This document shows, piece by piece, positions 22,077 to 37,000 of a stretch of DNA of 64,000 nucleotides. The stretch is taken from assembly GCF_000004195.4 (NCBI RefSeq), contig NC_030685.2, forward strand, positions 56,606,048 to 56,670,047, read 5' to 3'. Position 1 is the stretch's first letter. Each line of letters begins with the position of its first letter. The notes beneath the pieces are model-generated. The model worked only from the letters and a program-made list of their open reading frames with translations. It ran no database searches and had not been told where the DNA came from. Origin of the DNA: Xenopus tropicalis (lineage: Eukaryota > Chordata > Amphibia > Anura > Pipidae). A program made the position numbers and the translations under genes.

Positions 22077-25000
22077 GTAAGCCAGTGCCCCATTCTACTC
22101 CCTGTGTGGTGCAATGGGAATGGCCGCTTTAGCAAGCGTTAGGCTGCTTGCCGGCGGGTGTTTGCCCCCTGCGTGTACATGAACACTTCCTGCCCTTACA
22201 TTCAGCGCAGCTTTAGTTCCACAATGTTTCCTATGTAATATAAGGGCGTACATACGGGCGGGTTCGCTGCTGGTTTGACAGAGCCTGTGCCTGTGCTCTA
22301 CCCCTTCAAGCTAAGTGTCTGTGTGACCGGACAGGGTCACCTCGCATTGAGCCGCCTCTTGCTTGTGTTTTTCTCACTCACCCACAGAGCTGAACTTTGC
22401 CCCACTTTGCTGGGCTTGAGTCACACACAGGCGGGAGGGGCGGGGCCGGCCGAGTCCATCATCAGGGGAGCTGCTCTGTGCCAGGCATACTATACCAGTT
22501 AGCTATTGGCTTCCCCCTCTGTTATTTAGCATTTCATTTCAAATCAAGTGCTTTTATAAGTGTGGTGCATGGGGCAGTTGTCAGTCATAGGCGGAGGGCG
22601 ACCTTTTTGGTTTTTTCAGTTATTTAGCTTTTTGTTCAGCAGCGCTCCATTTGGTAGTTCAGCAGCTATCTGGTTGTTAGGGTCTTATTTACCCTAGCAA
22701 CAGGTAGTGGTTTAAACAAGAGATGGGAATATGAATAGTAGTAATAATAATAAATAAATAATAATAAAATTGTAGCCTTGCGTACGATTTGGCTGCGGGG
22801 GTCAGTGCCCCCCATTTGAAAGCTGGAAAGAGGCAGAAGAGAAAGGCAAATTATTCAAGAACTATAAAAAAAATTTATTAGGAAGACCAATTGCAAAGTT
22901 GCTAGGAATAGGCCATTCTATAACATACTAAAAGTTAACTTCAAAGTGAACCACCATGTTAGATGTGTTTTAGTTAGTTTTATAGAGAGAGAGGCAGTGG
23001 GTACTGACATAGAGAATAATTTACCCCTGATGTAAAATGTGAGGATAGCAGAGGTTACTGAGGAATTCCATTATTTTATAAAAGAACAAGTGCTTGTATG
23101 CAGGTTAGGGAAGTCTGAGGGGTTGCATTATTTTTAAAATGAAATAAAGAATATAAAAGTTAACTAAGTATTGTGACACAAATGACATCATGAGCACCCT
23201 TATAACCAGTGACATCACGAGCACCACTTATAAGGCTATATTTTGCAGGATATATTACACTCTTGTGTATAAACAGTAACATAGTGTAGCAAATGTTATT
23301 CCAAGAGCCAATGCAATAGACTAATTTGGCTATCCAATAATTGTGGGAGCTGTGGTTCTGCAGTAGGTGGGGTCCTGTAGGGTGAAATATGAAAAAATAT
23401 ATATTTAAATTAGTACAGTGGGCTAATTTTGGTTTTAAAACAGTTTGGGGTGTCAATAAATATCTTGATATTTGAAATTCATCACAGTATAACATAATCA
23501 AAGTTAATGCAAAAAAGCACATGCTCATTTATAACACTTTGGGTACATGATAAAGCACTAATCCTTAAGTAGTACAATATAGCTTACTATACACAACAGA
23601 AATCTCCTTTCTGTAAAACCAATGGAGCTTCTAGGAGCACTTGCTCAGCTCGGAGCCTTGTGTTTTTTTGCCTTCATCCTATGCGTTTTTCTATTAAAAA
23701 CTTTCTTCCATTGCAGACATTATAAATACATGTGCCAATTGCAGTGCAAAAAGCAGCAATACGTATTGTAATTCAGCACCCTATTTTAAAAAACAAAGTT
23801 TTTATAACAAATACAGTCTTTCTTTGAAAAATGTATTCAAGCCCATCTTGAGTTGTACACAACAGATTTGCCAGATTGTGTGAAGAAGATGGGAGTGTGA
23901 ACTCTGGATTGGCGGTTCTAGGTGAGGCTGATCTCTCTAACAGCCGGGAGACCAGTTTCACTAGTAGTGGTGGGGAGGAGAGCAGAGCTAGGCCTAAACA
24001 GATGGTGGTTATAGGGGATTCGATCATTAGGAAAGTGGACAGGGTAATCTGTCGAGCGGATCGCTTCAACCGGACAGTTTGCTGTCTTCCTGGTGCCAGG
24101 GTTCGGCATGTGGTTGATCGGGTTGACACATTATTGGGAGGGGCTGGGCATGACCCGGCTGTCTTGGTACATATCGGTACTAACGACAAAATGAACGGTA
24201 GGTGGGGGACTTTAAAGAGTTCAGGGATCTAGGCTCTAAGATTAGGCAAAGGTCCTCCAATGTAATTTTTTCGGAAATTTTGCCGGTGCTGCGTGCAAGT
24301 TTAGGGAGACAGCGGGAGCTTAGGGAGCTAAATGCGTGGCTAAAGTCTTGGTGTAGGAAGGAAGGGTTTGGGTTCCTAGAGCACTGGGCTGACTTTTCCT
24401 TGGGGTACAATCTATACAGCCCTGACGGATTGCACCTCAATGGAAGGGGGTCTGCTGTGCTAGGGGAGAGAATGGTTAAGAGGTTGGAGGAGTGTTTAAA
24501 CTAGACAAGGGGGGGGTGGGTGAGCTAGAATTCCATGGGAAAATTAGTGTAGACGGGGAAGGGGGACTAGCAAAGGGTTGTGGGGGAGGAGTGAGGGGGG
24601 CATATAGTTTATCAGATAAGGAGCTTCCGTTACAAGGAAAGCAGTCTCATAATTGCCTTAGCTCTAATTCTCCCTTAGCTAATGTAAACATCAGAGGGAG
24701 AAGTAATCATCTCCGCTGCATGCTGGCTAATGCGCGTAGCTTGTCGGGTAAATTAGGGGAGCTGCAAGCTATTGCATGTATTGAAAATTATGATTTAATT
24801 GGTATCACTGAGACCTGGTGGGATGATAAATGCGACTGGGCTGCGAATTTAAATGGTTATACACTTTTTAGGAGGGACAGAGAGATTAAAAAGGGTGGAG
24901 GGGTTTGTCTTTACGTAAAGTCAGACTTAAAGCCATGTAATAAAGACATTACCAATGAAAACGTTGAATCTCTTTGGGTAGAAATTTCAGTAGGGCTGAA

Positions 25001-28000
25001 GGTCACAAAGAAAATGATCATTGGTGTATGCTATAAACCACCCCGTATAGATGAGGGGGATGAGGCCCAGCTATTGTTGCAAATGGAGGAGGCTTCAAAA
25101 CTGGGTCAAGTTGTTGTTATGGGGGACTTTAATTATCCGGACATTGACTGGAGTAATGGGGTCAGAAAAAGCTAGTAGGTTTGTAAATATGCTAAATGAC
25201 AACTTTTTATTTCAGGCGGTTCAAGAACCCACTAGGAATGACGCTATTTTGGACCTGGTGATTTCTAATAATAATGAACTCATCTCTAACATTTGTGTGG
25301 GTGAGCATTTGGGGAACAGTGATCACAACATGGTCTCCTTTGAGATAATGCTGCAGAGACAGCGCTATAAGGGAGTAACTAAAACGCTTAATTTTAGACG
25401 TGCAGACTTTGCCAGTATAAGGGCATCTCTGCAATGTGTCAACTGGGAAAGGCTTTTCATGGGGTTAGACACAGAAGGAAAATGGAACATCTTTAAAACA
25501 TTGCTTTGTAGGTATACACAACAGTATATCCCCCTTGTAAGCAAGGAGAGGCATCGCAAAGCAAAACCTTTATGGCTGAATAAAAGTGTTATTGTAGAGG
25601 TTGATAAGAAAAAACGTGCTTTTAGGGCATTCAAGTTAGCTGGGACAGCAGAAACTTTCATCAGGTACAAGGAAGCAAATAAAGCATGCAAAAAAGCTAT
25701 CAGGCAAGCTAAAATAGAAATGGAAAGGGATATTGCTGCTAGGAGTAAAAAGAATCCTAAATTATTTTTTAATTATGTGAATAGTAAAAAAATGAAGCAA
25801 GAAGGGGTGGGAACTTTATTATCACGGGGGGGTAAGTTGGTTGATGAGAACGGGGAAAAAGCTGAAATTTTGAACTCTTATTTTTCATCTGTCTATACAT
25901 CTGAGGAGCCAGATAATGAAGGCTTCCCTTGTAATATGCCCAGTTCTAGTAATTTAGCTACTGGCGCATGGGTCACTCGGGAGGAAATTCAAAAGAGACT
26001 TGAACATGTAAAGGTAAACAAAGGTCCAGGGCCGGATGGGATTCATCCCAGGGTATTATATGAGCTGAGCACTGTGATTGCCAAACCTCTTCACATAATT
26101 TTTCAGGATTCATTGAGGTCTGGCATGGTGCCAAGAGACTGGCGGATTGCTAATGTGGTGCCGTTATTTAAAAAGGGATCCCGTTCTCAGCCTGAAAACT
26201 ATAGGCCTGTTAGTCTGACATCAGTAGTAGGAAAACTTTTGGAAGGGGTAATAAGGGATAGGGTACTTGAATACATTGCAGTTCACAATACTATTAGTTT
26301 GTGCCAGCATGGTTTTATGCGTAACAGATCTTGCCAGACTAATTTAGTCGCCTTTTATGAGGAGGTGAGTAGGAACCTTGATGCTGGAATGGCAGTTGAT
26401 GTCATCTACTTGGACTTTGCTAAAGCGTTTGATACAGTACCTCACAGAAGGTTAATGATCAAATTAAGGAATATTGGCCTAGAACATAATATTTGTAATT
26501 GGATAGAGAACTGGCTGAAGGATAGAGTACAAAGAGTGGTTGTAAATGGAACATTTTCTAATTGGACCAGTGTGGTTAGTGGAGTACCGCAGGGGTCAGT
26601 CCTTGGGCCTTTGCTTTTTAACTTGTTTATTAATGACCTGGAGGTGGGCATAGAGAGTACTGTTTCTATTTTTGCTGATGACACTAAATTGTGCAAAACT
26701 ATAAGTTCCATGCAGGATGCTGCCGCTTTGCAGAGCGATTTGACAAAATTAGATAACTGGGCAGCAAACTGGAAAATGAGGTTCAATGTTGATAAGTGCA
26801 AAGTTATGCACTTTGGTAGAAATAATATAAACGCAAACTATCTACTGAATGGTAGTGTGTTGGGGGTTTCCTTAATGGAGAAGGATCTAGGGGTTTTTGT
26901 TGATAACAAGTTGTCTAATGCCAGGCAGTGTCATTCTGTGGCTACTAAAGCAAATAAAGTGCTGTCTTGTATAAAAAAGGGCATTGACTCAAGGGATGAG
27001 AACATAATTTTGCCCCTTTATAGGTCCCTGGTAAGGCCTCACCTTGAGTATGCAGTGCAGTTTTGGGCTCCAGTCCTTAAGAAGGATATTAATGAGCTGG
27101 AGAAAGTGCAAAGACGTGCAACTAAACTGGTTAAGGGGATGGAAGATTTAAAGGAGAAGGAAAGGCTAAGTCACTTGGGGGTGCCAAAATGTTAGGCACC
27201 CCCAAGTGACTTAGAACGCCTACCTTGTACCCCGGGCTGGTGCCCCTGTACGGAGGGAACAGCACCAGCCCGGGGTAGCTGCCGGCGCTTCCTCCTTCCT
27301 CCTCGCTTGCGCGCGCATGCGCAGTAGAGTGAAAAGCCGAACTTAAACATTAAAGTCGGCTTTTCACTCTACTGCGCATGTGCCGGCCAGCGGATTTCGC
27401 CGGCAGCGCGCAAAGGAAGGAGGAAGCGGTGTCTACAGGTGCCCCGGGCTGGTGCTGTTCCCTCCGTACAGGGGCACCAGCCCGGGGTACAAGGTAGGCG
27501 TTCTAAGTCACTTGGGGGTGCCTAACATTTTGGCACCCCCAAGTGACTTAGCCTTTCCTTCTCCTTTAAGCTATGAGGTGAGACTGTCGAGGTTGGGGTT
27601 GTTTTCTCTGGAAAAGAGGCGCTTGCGAGGGGACATGATTACTCTGTACAAGTACATTAGAGGGGATTATAGGCAGTTGGGGGATGTTCTTTTTTCCCAT
27701 AAAAACAATCAACGCACCAGAGGTCACCCCTTTAGATTAGAGGAAAGGAGCTTCCATTTGAAGCAGCGTAGGTGGTTTTTCACGGTGAGGGCAGTGAGGT
27801 TATGGAATGCCCTTCCTAGTGATGTGGTAATGGCAGATTCTGTTAATGCCTTTAAGAGGGGCCTGGATGAGTTCTTGATCAATCAGAATATCCAAGGCTA
27901 TTGTGATACTAATATCTACAGTTAGTACTAGTGGTTGTATTTATAGTTTATGTATGTGAGTGTATAGATTGGTAGGTGTGGGTTGGGTGTGCTGGGTTTA

Positions 28001-31000
28001 CTTGGATGGGTTGAACTTGATGGACACTGGTCTTTTTTCAACCCTATGTAACTATGTAACTATGTAACATGACCAGGCACATTCCTATAAATTACATTAC
28101 ATTTAAATGTAAAAATGAGTTTGAGAGCAACACAAGCATAAAAAAAGTTCTCGGGGGTGCCAAATACGGGCTATTTGGTGGTTTTGTTTGGCAATACACC
28201 TGGTTTTTATGCAAACAAAACTTGCCTCCAAACCACCAACATCCAAGGGGTTGGTGAGCAACACGTTGTTCCCGAGCCACTGGTTGTGCATTTCTGCTAT
28301 AGAGAAAGCAGACCCGGCTGCAGGTGGTCCAGGAGTGTAGAGAGCCCTGGGCTTCCCTACTAAATGAGCTTTTTCAATGTATTTTAGCAAAACAGGTCTT
28401 CTGGAAAAAAATTTTGGGGGGGGTTAGGGATAAGATCTTTTTACTTTGAGGCCTAGGTACATCTAGTTAAAGATACATAAATGATCACACTTGTGACTGT
28501 TTTTTTTTTTTTTTTAGGTACCAGCACACCCAGCCCAAATCCAGTGATGAGAGGCCACGCTTAGAAACTTCTCAAGCCAAGTCTTTAATGGACATAGGCA
28601 CAAGGCGCATCTTTAGCTCAGACCATGACATCTTCAGAGAAAGCGCAAGAAAATTCTTTCAGCAGGAAGTGGTCCCCTACCATGCTGAGTAAGTAGTCCG
28701 TGTCATACATAATACTGTGCATTGGCTTATATTGGGCAAATTACACATTCGGTACATTATATTGTAACTGCACATAGCACAATTTTAAAGTCTGGCTTGA
28801 CGGTGTTGTATTGTTGAAAGAGTAAGTCTTGTTACATACGCCATGCTCAAACACAAAATGGCCAGTCTCTTTTTGTAACAGTGCATGACACTCTAAGGGG
28901 CACATTTACCAATCCACGATCTGTCCGAATGCATTTTTTTCGCAATGATCGGTACTTTCGTAAATTGTCGCGACTTTTTCGTAGCCATTACGATTGCTTC
29001 GCAAAATGTCGCAACTTTTTCGTAGCGCTACGACTTGCGCGAAAAGTCGCAACTTTTTCGCAGCTTTCGCGCCGAGTACGAAAGTTTCGGATTCATTCAA
29101 GCTTCAGTATCGTGACTTTTCTTGGACCAGGTTGGAGCTGCAGAGTGCCATTGAGTCCTATGGGAGGCTTCCAAAATCATGCTAAGTCTGAAAGTTTCGC
29201 CGCCGCTTACGAGCGCTCAATACGAAAAAGTTGCGACAAGATACGAGCGAATCGTAATGGCTACGAAAAAGTCGCGACTTTTTGCGCAAGTCGCGACTTT
29301 TTGCGCAAGTCGTAATGGTTATGAAAAAGTCGCGACAATTTACGAAAAGTCGTAACGGCGACGAAAAAATCGCAAAAAATACAAAAAAGTCGCAAAATGT
29401 TCGTTTTCCAATCGGAATTTTTCCGATTCGGATTCGTGGGTTAGTAAATCAGCCCCTAAGAGTTCATAACATTTATATAAGATAAATGTAATGGGAAAAT
29501 GTATTTGCAGAAATAAAAAATGTTTTATGTTTCCCCATCAGAGTTTAAAAAACAGCTTTACAGGTATGAGACCTTTTATACACGTATAGGACCTGTTATC
29601 CAGAATGCTCCGGACCAAGAGTATTCCGGATAAGGGGTCTTTCCATAATTTGGATCTTCATACCTTAAATCTACTAAAAAACCAATGAAACATTAATTAA
29701 ACCCAATAGGATTGTTTTGCATCCAGTAAGGATTATTTATATTTTAGTTGGGATCAAGTGCAAGGTACTGTTTTATTTTTACAGAGAAAAAGGAAATCAA
29801 CTAAAAAAAAGAGAAAAAATTTTGATAAAAATGGAGTCTATGGGAGATGGACTTTCTGTAATTCGGAGCTTTCTGGATAACGGGTTTCCAGATAATGGAT
29901 CCCATACCTGTATAGAAACCACATATCCAGAAAGCTATGAATGACAGGAAAGCTATCTCCAACAGAGCAAATAATTCTTAGTCTTTAATATTATTTCCTT
30001 TTTCTCCATAGTAATAAAACAGTACTGTGCACTTGATCCTAACTAAGCTGCAGAAATCCAAAGTGGTGGCAAAACAATCCCGGCTGCCAAACAACAGTTG
30101 CTTTGTGAGGCTACAGTTTTGTTATTATTGTTACTTTTTACTACTTATTTTTCTATTTAGCACCTCTCCTATACATATACCTGTCTCTCATCCAAACCAC
30201 TCCCTGGTTGCTAAGGTAACTTGGACCCTGGCAACCAAATAGTTGCTGCAACCCAAACTGGAGAGCTGCTGAACTGAAAAAGAAATAACTAAAAAACTAC
30301 AAATAATAAAATATGAAGACCAATCGCAAATTGTCTTAGAATATTGACATCATACTAACGGTTAACTCAAAGGTGACCCCTTTAAGCCATAACCATAGCC
30401 ATTTCAACTTTTAGCTCCCTAAGATCACAAAATGGTGTATAATCTTGATGTCCACTGGATAAAACCAGTTATCTATTTTATCAAAAGGAGTACAAATGTT
30501 TTTTTTCTATAAAGTTTATGTAAAATAAATACAACATTCTTCTTTTTAGACTGTCCAGAGGTTAGAACAAATGGCGTTCAACAATACCCAGTTTTAATAA
30601 TAATAGGGGTCTGATAGCAAGAACTTATAATGTAAGAGTAAACAGTGGTTTCCTCTCAAGGCAACTTTGGGTGACTTCAGGACACGTATGCCATCCCACC
30701 AGCAATTTACATTCTAGCCGGTGGGATGGTATTGCTGGGAGATTAGTTGCTCGTAGAGCTGGGCGGTATGACCAAAAATTTATATCACGGTATTTTTCAA
30801 AATTATATCTGTGTCACGGTATTTGACGGTATTTTTTTTCCATGCATGATTAGGTGTTAACCCCATTTCCTAATAAATTAGAGAATAATTACTGCAGTAT
30901 TGAAAATCAGAGTCAGGCAAGCGAAGGATCAGCAACAGAAAGTCGTAAGGTAAATCAGGCAGGCTTAGTTTCCCAGGCAAGGCCGCAGACAACATAGCAC

Positions 31001-34000
31001 AGGAGGAGGCGTTTGATAGCTTTAAATACCCCCCACGCATGCGCAGAACCAGCGCCGTCAGCGCGTCACGGACGTGCACGCTTTGACCTGGACGTGCGTG
31101 CGCAACGTCCCGCGGACAAAGGGACGCACGCACGCAAGGAGGCGCGTGGGACCGGGCCGCACGGGTGAGTACCCTGACACCCCGGTATTGCGGTATCTGA
31201 AAAATTACCGTAATATAGTTTTAAAAAAAAACACTGGTATTCGGTATTAAACGGTATATCGCCCAGCCCTAGTTGCTCGTGACAACAAATTCTCGGGGCG
31301 TCTAATCTCCCTAAGAGAGAGAGAGAGATCACTGCCCTAAGAGAGAGAGAGATCCTCTGCATTCACCCATTTCAATATATATAGCACATGCACAAGTACT
31401 AAAAAAACTACTGTTCAAAATATTAATAATTATTAGTAATTACTTGAAGTTCCTAAACCTGACTGTTTTGCCTGCTTGTAAAATAATCCATATGGTGCAC
31501 ACCATTTGCAGCAACAAAACCTATGTGCTAGTACAAAAAAAATGCACTGAAACAAGGACAGCACTCCTAGGATTTAAAGAATTGTGAGCAAAATGTAAAT
31601 GCAAAAATAGAAAGGTTTATTACTCGAGGTTTCGGTCTCTATATATAATGTAATAAAAGGACATAATTTATAATTTTCCTGTTAAAGGGCAAAAGTCATC
31701 ACCATCACTTTTTTTATTTTTTACATAGCCAGAAATTATGGGCTAAGGTTGTAACCTTTTTATGATTTAAAGCTTATTGTCTTGACTGTATTAAAAAAAA
31801 ACAGCATTATAACTTCTATACAATATATGTTACATGACCACACAAAAATGCTTTTGACTTGATAAGGAAATGCATGGTCACCAAGTCATCCTTTTATTGG
31901 AAATGTTTTAAGAACATGCGGATAGAAAATAGGCAGTTGATGTGATCAAAATTACTTAACTCTCATTTGTTTTTGCTCATATAGGTGGGAAAAGGCAGGA
32001 CAAGTTAGCCGGAACCTATGGGAGAAAGCTGGGCAGCAGGGTCTCTTGGGTACCAGTACCCCTGAAGAGCATGGTGGCATCGGTGGTGATATTCTGTCAT
32101 CTGCCATTGTATGGGAGGAACAGTAAGTGTTATGTATATATATATATTCAATGTGTTGTGAGACTTCCTTACATGTATTTGATATAGGATGGAGATTGAT
32201 AGGGATGCACCAAATCCAGGATTTGTACTAAATTCTACATTTTGTACTAAATGTAAATTCTAAATGCGTTCAATTCCCATAGTTCCACTCTCTGCAGTAT
32301 TGATGGGCTTCAAAAGCCAAGGTCGAGTTTAAAGTTAAATGGTAAAATCCCACCTGAGCCAAGATTGTCTTTGATAAAGAGACTGAGTCTTGGCTAAAAG
32401 GGCACTGATAAACTTATGGCTGAATTATACTTGTGAATGTTTTTGCTCATTTGGATAGTCAGCAGTAGTGATGTGTGGGTCAAAATTAATTTGACCTGGT
32501 CAACCCAGGCATCTCTAGTCAGCAGTAACAGACAACATGAATGTCCTCACATGTTTCAAAGATAGTTCTTTTTCTTTCATGTTCAGTCATGGTGATTAAT
32601 GATGAAAATTTTACTTGATGCTGAATTTTTCTTTCTTTCTAGGATGTACGTGAACTGCACAGGCCCTGGTTTCAGTCTGCACTCGGACATTGTAATGCCT
32701 TACATCTCAAGATATGGCAGCAAGAGCCAAGTAGAAAAATATATTCCTCAAATGACCGCTGGCAAATGTATTGGGGCTATAGCTATGACTGAGCCAGGCG
32801 CTGGCAGGTAATCTCATATCTAAGGCATCTGTAAGTAAATCTATAGCCACATATGAATGTGCATTATGGTAATGTCCAACTAAATTTTACTATAAACTTA
32901 TATTAGAATTGTAAGCAGCGGCAGCTTCCAGCTTCGCTGCACATGAAGATGGAGTTTAATAGTGGGGGAGTTCACTTTTATAATAACTTTTAGTATGATG
33001 TAGACATTGTTATTCTAAGGCAATTTTCCTAATTCAGCAACTATCTGTTTGCTAGAACTTTATATACCCTAGCAACAGGCAGCAGTTTGAATGAGGAACT
33101 AGAGGATGAAGTACTGAAAGGACTAAAAAGTAACAATGAAATAAAATTGTAGCCTCACAGAGCAATAGTTTTGTGGCTACTGGGGGTCAGTGGACCCCAT
33201 TTGAAACCTGGATATTGGCAAGAGAAGAAGGAATAATTTAAACGATTAAGTTAAGATTAATTGCAATGTTGCTAGGAATAGGGCATTCTATAATATACTA
33301 GGAGTTAAACTAAAGTTAAACATATAAATGTATATTTTTATATGGGTTTGTGTATATATCTGTCAGAGAAACAATACAATCTTTCAAAGAGGAAGAGCCT
33401 CTATTGTAGCTAAAGAGCTATCTCTTTAGCTTGAGGTTGAGAATATACAAAATAATTTTCATTGTTGTGTTTGTCTAGTGATTTACAGGGTGTTAGAACA
33501 AACGCCAAGAAAGATGGAAGCGACTGGATACTTAATGGCAGTAAGGTGAGGAATGTACTTTTATTTGATTTCAGCTTTCCTCCAAGCTTGACAAAATATA
33601 CACAAATTGCTAAAAGAAAGAAAAGATAAAAATGTGTTCCATTTTTGAGGACATAGCTTATTATGTGCACATAACATAGAATGCAAGAGTGTACAATCAT
33701 GTTATTAAGAATATTAGAGCTGCAGTTTTGATTTATTTAGCCAGCTTCCACTCACATGTGTACAAATGCACACAATACACTTTAAGTGCCTATAAGTACA
33801 TTTTATTTGACTAGAAATAACCCTTGTTTATAATTCTTGCCAATAAAAATGTGTGCATTGTGATCCATTTTCTCTGCTTTGCAGGTGTTTATTACTAATG
33901 GCTGGATGAGTGATGTAGTGATTGTTGTTGCTGTCACAAACCGTGAGGCCCGCACCCCTGCTCATGGCATCAGCCTTTTCCTTGTGGACAACGGAACTAA

Positions 34001-37000
34001 AGGTTTCGTTAAGGGGAGGAAACTGGAAAAAATCGGCCTGAAGGCGCAGGTATAGATCTAGACATATGTTGAGAGAGTGGTATATTAGATGTATATAGCA
34101 GTGATTCCTAGAATGTGGGTCTGGTCCCTTAAAAGGTAGCTGAAATGTTATTTAGGGGTTTTGGGGGTTAATGTATATTGCCAAAGATAATCTTTCCAAA
34201 GATATTCTTGGAACTGTGGCTAAATGACTGATACAAGAATGTTTTATATATCTCCAACCTTGTTATGACCTAAGGACCATGATTTCTAAACTGTGGGCAG
34301 GCCACCTTATAAAGGGCATAGAGCCATGGCTGTAAAACCTGTCTAAAAGCCACTAAGAGACAGTTTTGGTTAACATTTATTTTCTTTCCCATATAATTCT
34401 GAAAATAAACATTTAGAACAAGGTGCTGGCTGAATACCTTTGATGCCCTCCCCAAATATCATGTCAGGGTGGGTTGCACCATCCATAATTTGTAGAAACT
34501 GCACTCAGATCATGTCTTTTAGCTTTCAGCCTTTTTATTCACATTCATGGATGTGAAAAGTTGATTCAGGGTTTTGTTAGGAATGGAAAGGGAGGTTTAC
34601 CCCTTCCCCTGTGTCTATGGAACAGAGCACTACCAGCATATTGGGCAAATTTTAGTACAAGGGTAATAAGAAAATTGATTACTAAATAAAAGAGATAGTA
34701 AAAACAGCCTCTATTTTAGTTTCTTTCCTAGCTATTTGATAGGTCAGATTTCTCCTTTGCTTTGAGTGAGCTTCATGATGTATTTTCTCTGTGCATTCTG
34801 AGTGGGCTGATAGCACACCCAGCCAAAGAACTATTATTAATGAAATATTACCTACATTAAAATTTGACCCTTTCTGCAACTCGGAGCTATTATATAGCAA
34901 GAGCATTTCCTCTAAACAGTTGGCCAAAGCCAACAGAATCATGCATTATGTTGTATACAACCCAGCTCCCTTTGGCAGTGAAACACCTCGCTGCTAAGAT
35001 TCCGTTTTTACAGGTGCTGGGAAACTTTTTTTTTTTTTTTAACTTCTTATCAGCTTTTAGGGGGAATTGTCTAAACAGAATACAGAACCACCTTGCTTAC
35101 TTCCATAAAATGTCCATTATACTGCTGAATATATTTAATTGATTTTTGCTTGGCTTTTCATTTCAGGACACAGCCGAATTGTTTTTTGAGGATGTACGGC
35201 TTCCTGCTGATGCTTTATTGGGACAGGAAAATAAAGGATTTTATTACTTAATGGCAGAACTTCCCCAGGTTTGTTTAGAAGGGAATATTTATGACAAAGG
35301 ATCTTGGACCACTATAATATACATTCTGTGTTTTTATTTGGGAGAGGACAGCATTATCCTTTAGAAACAGACTTTTTAACTACAATGGCTTCTATTTATG
35401 TTTTAGGAAAGGTTACTGATTGCAGATATGGCTCTCGCTAGCTGTGAATTCATGTTTGAGGAAACCAGGAACTATGTGAAACAGAGAAAAGCTTTTGGAA
35501 AGACTATTGCACATTTACAGGTAGGCAAGTCTCAATTATTCTAAATATTGAATAAGTATGAGAAGTTGCTTATGCAAATCCGAGTAGTAAACCACTTGTA
35601 CTCCTCTTGTTGTAGGGCCAAACGTTAGAATTAGCCTGGATTGTCCCGATATCGCCCACCCGTAGGTGGGGATATCCGGAGAAGATCCGCTCACTTGACG
35701 ACATCGCCAAGCTGGCGGATCTGAAGGTGTATGGGCACCTTTAGTTTAAAAAAATCACAAATCATCTCCTTTCTCTGCCCAATGTGCACGTGCATTTTTT
35801 TTTTTTTAATATTTGTTTACTAAGACTTGGGTGGCCGTGCATAGGCCTATAAAAGCTGTCAATTCGGTCCAGACTGAGTCAGCAGCTTATTGGCACCTGT
35901 ACGATGCCCTCTGATGGGCTTGCCTGAACCAATATGTTGCAGATAATCAGCCAGATATTACTCAGGCAGATACAGGGCGAAGACTGCATCAGCTCAGTGC
36001 TGCGGCCCTTGTCCCTACAGCCTTCCTTCTGATTATTTGTTACTTTAAACAGGAAGAGCCCAGCTTGTCATCAGTGGTCAAGGGTTAATACAAGTATATA
36101 GCAAAATGTGCACGTGATATGGACTGCTTTTATACTGTTTTGTTCAGGGTTAAATACATGGACAAGGGCCACCTTTAAATGTTTAACGTTATACTGTCCT
36201 TTGGGTTTGATGGGTAGAAACTGAAAATATTAGGGACTACATTTATTCATTAATGTGGAAAACTTTGAACAAGATGACAAATTATGCCTAATTAAATTGC
36301 AAGACACATGTCCGATATTAGACTGGAGAAAGGTGGTGACAAAGGGTACACGATTACAGTATATGAGTCCAAGTCATTTGTTTTCGATGTTCTGTATATG
36401 ATTGATACAAACTGCATTGACACACACATAAAATGATGACTTTTTTAGAATCATTCCGTTGTTTTAAAAATGTTACTTTCCTACTACAATGCAGACTGTA
36501 CAGCACAAGCTGGCTGAGTTGAAGACACAGATCTGTATTGGTCGTACCTTCCTGGACAACTGTCTCCAGCTTCATGCAGAGAAACGTTTAGACTCCGCCA
36601 CAGCTTCCATGGCAAAATACTGGTACGTATGGGAAAATAGATCCAACAAGCACTCCTAAAGCATAGTAACTGCCCTGAATTGCACATAGATGTTAAAAGA
36701 AAAAAGGATATTAGGTGCTATAATAGTCTACAGCTAACCTATGAAAATGAAGCATGGCTTTTACCAGCCATCTATACCTAACAGTCTATTCTCAACACTC
36801 AAAAACTCAGATGGCACATTTATTATCATGGATTCATAAGCCTTGTGCAGCCCATAAAGAACTTGATTTTAGTTTGCCCTCCTTTTCAGAGCTTTTAAGC
36901 TGTTTTCTGACTGTACAGTCAAGGAGATAACGTTCATAAGGAAAACAGAGCACTGTTATGATGTTCATCTAGGAAAAAGATCAAAACCCTTAGATAACCT

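Larger units (their letters stand above)
23865..28068 (+). mobile_element. CR1/L2-type LINE, copy A (5' truncated, interrupted)
   Basis: Aligns base for base with copy B from its position 51868 onward, so the 5' UTR and the first third of ORF1 are missing. ORF1 has a 4-base deletion near 24218, ORF2 an 8-base deletion near 25162, and a TTAA MITE (27152-27565) splits the ORF2 C-terminus. The 3' end has the typical TTGAACTTGATGGACACTGG ... TTTTTTCAACC motif followed by TATGTAAC repeats. It lies in acadl intron 1 in sense orientation and cannot mobilise itself. Confidence 0.93.

Noticed and set aside
23160..23528. 122-codon minus-strand frame in acadl intron 1
   Set aside because: No domain, no splice partners and AT-rich composition.
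26442..26801. 119-codon minus-strand frame present in both LINE copies (also 54462-54821)
   Set aside because: Conserved only because the reverse transcriptase on the other strand is conserved.
28881..29315. 144-codon Arg/Phe-rich frame in the foldback MITE
   Set aside because: The repetitive TTTTCG/CGAAAA words give open frames in all directions; no conservation is expected.
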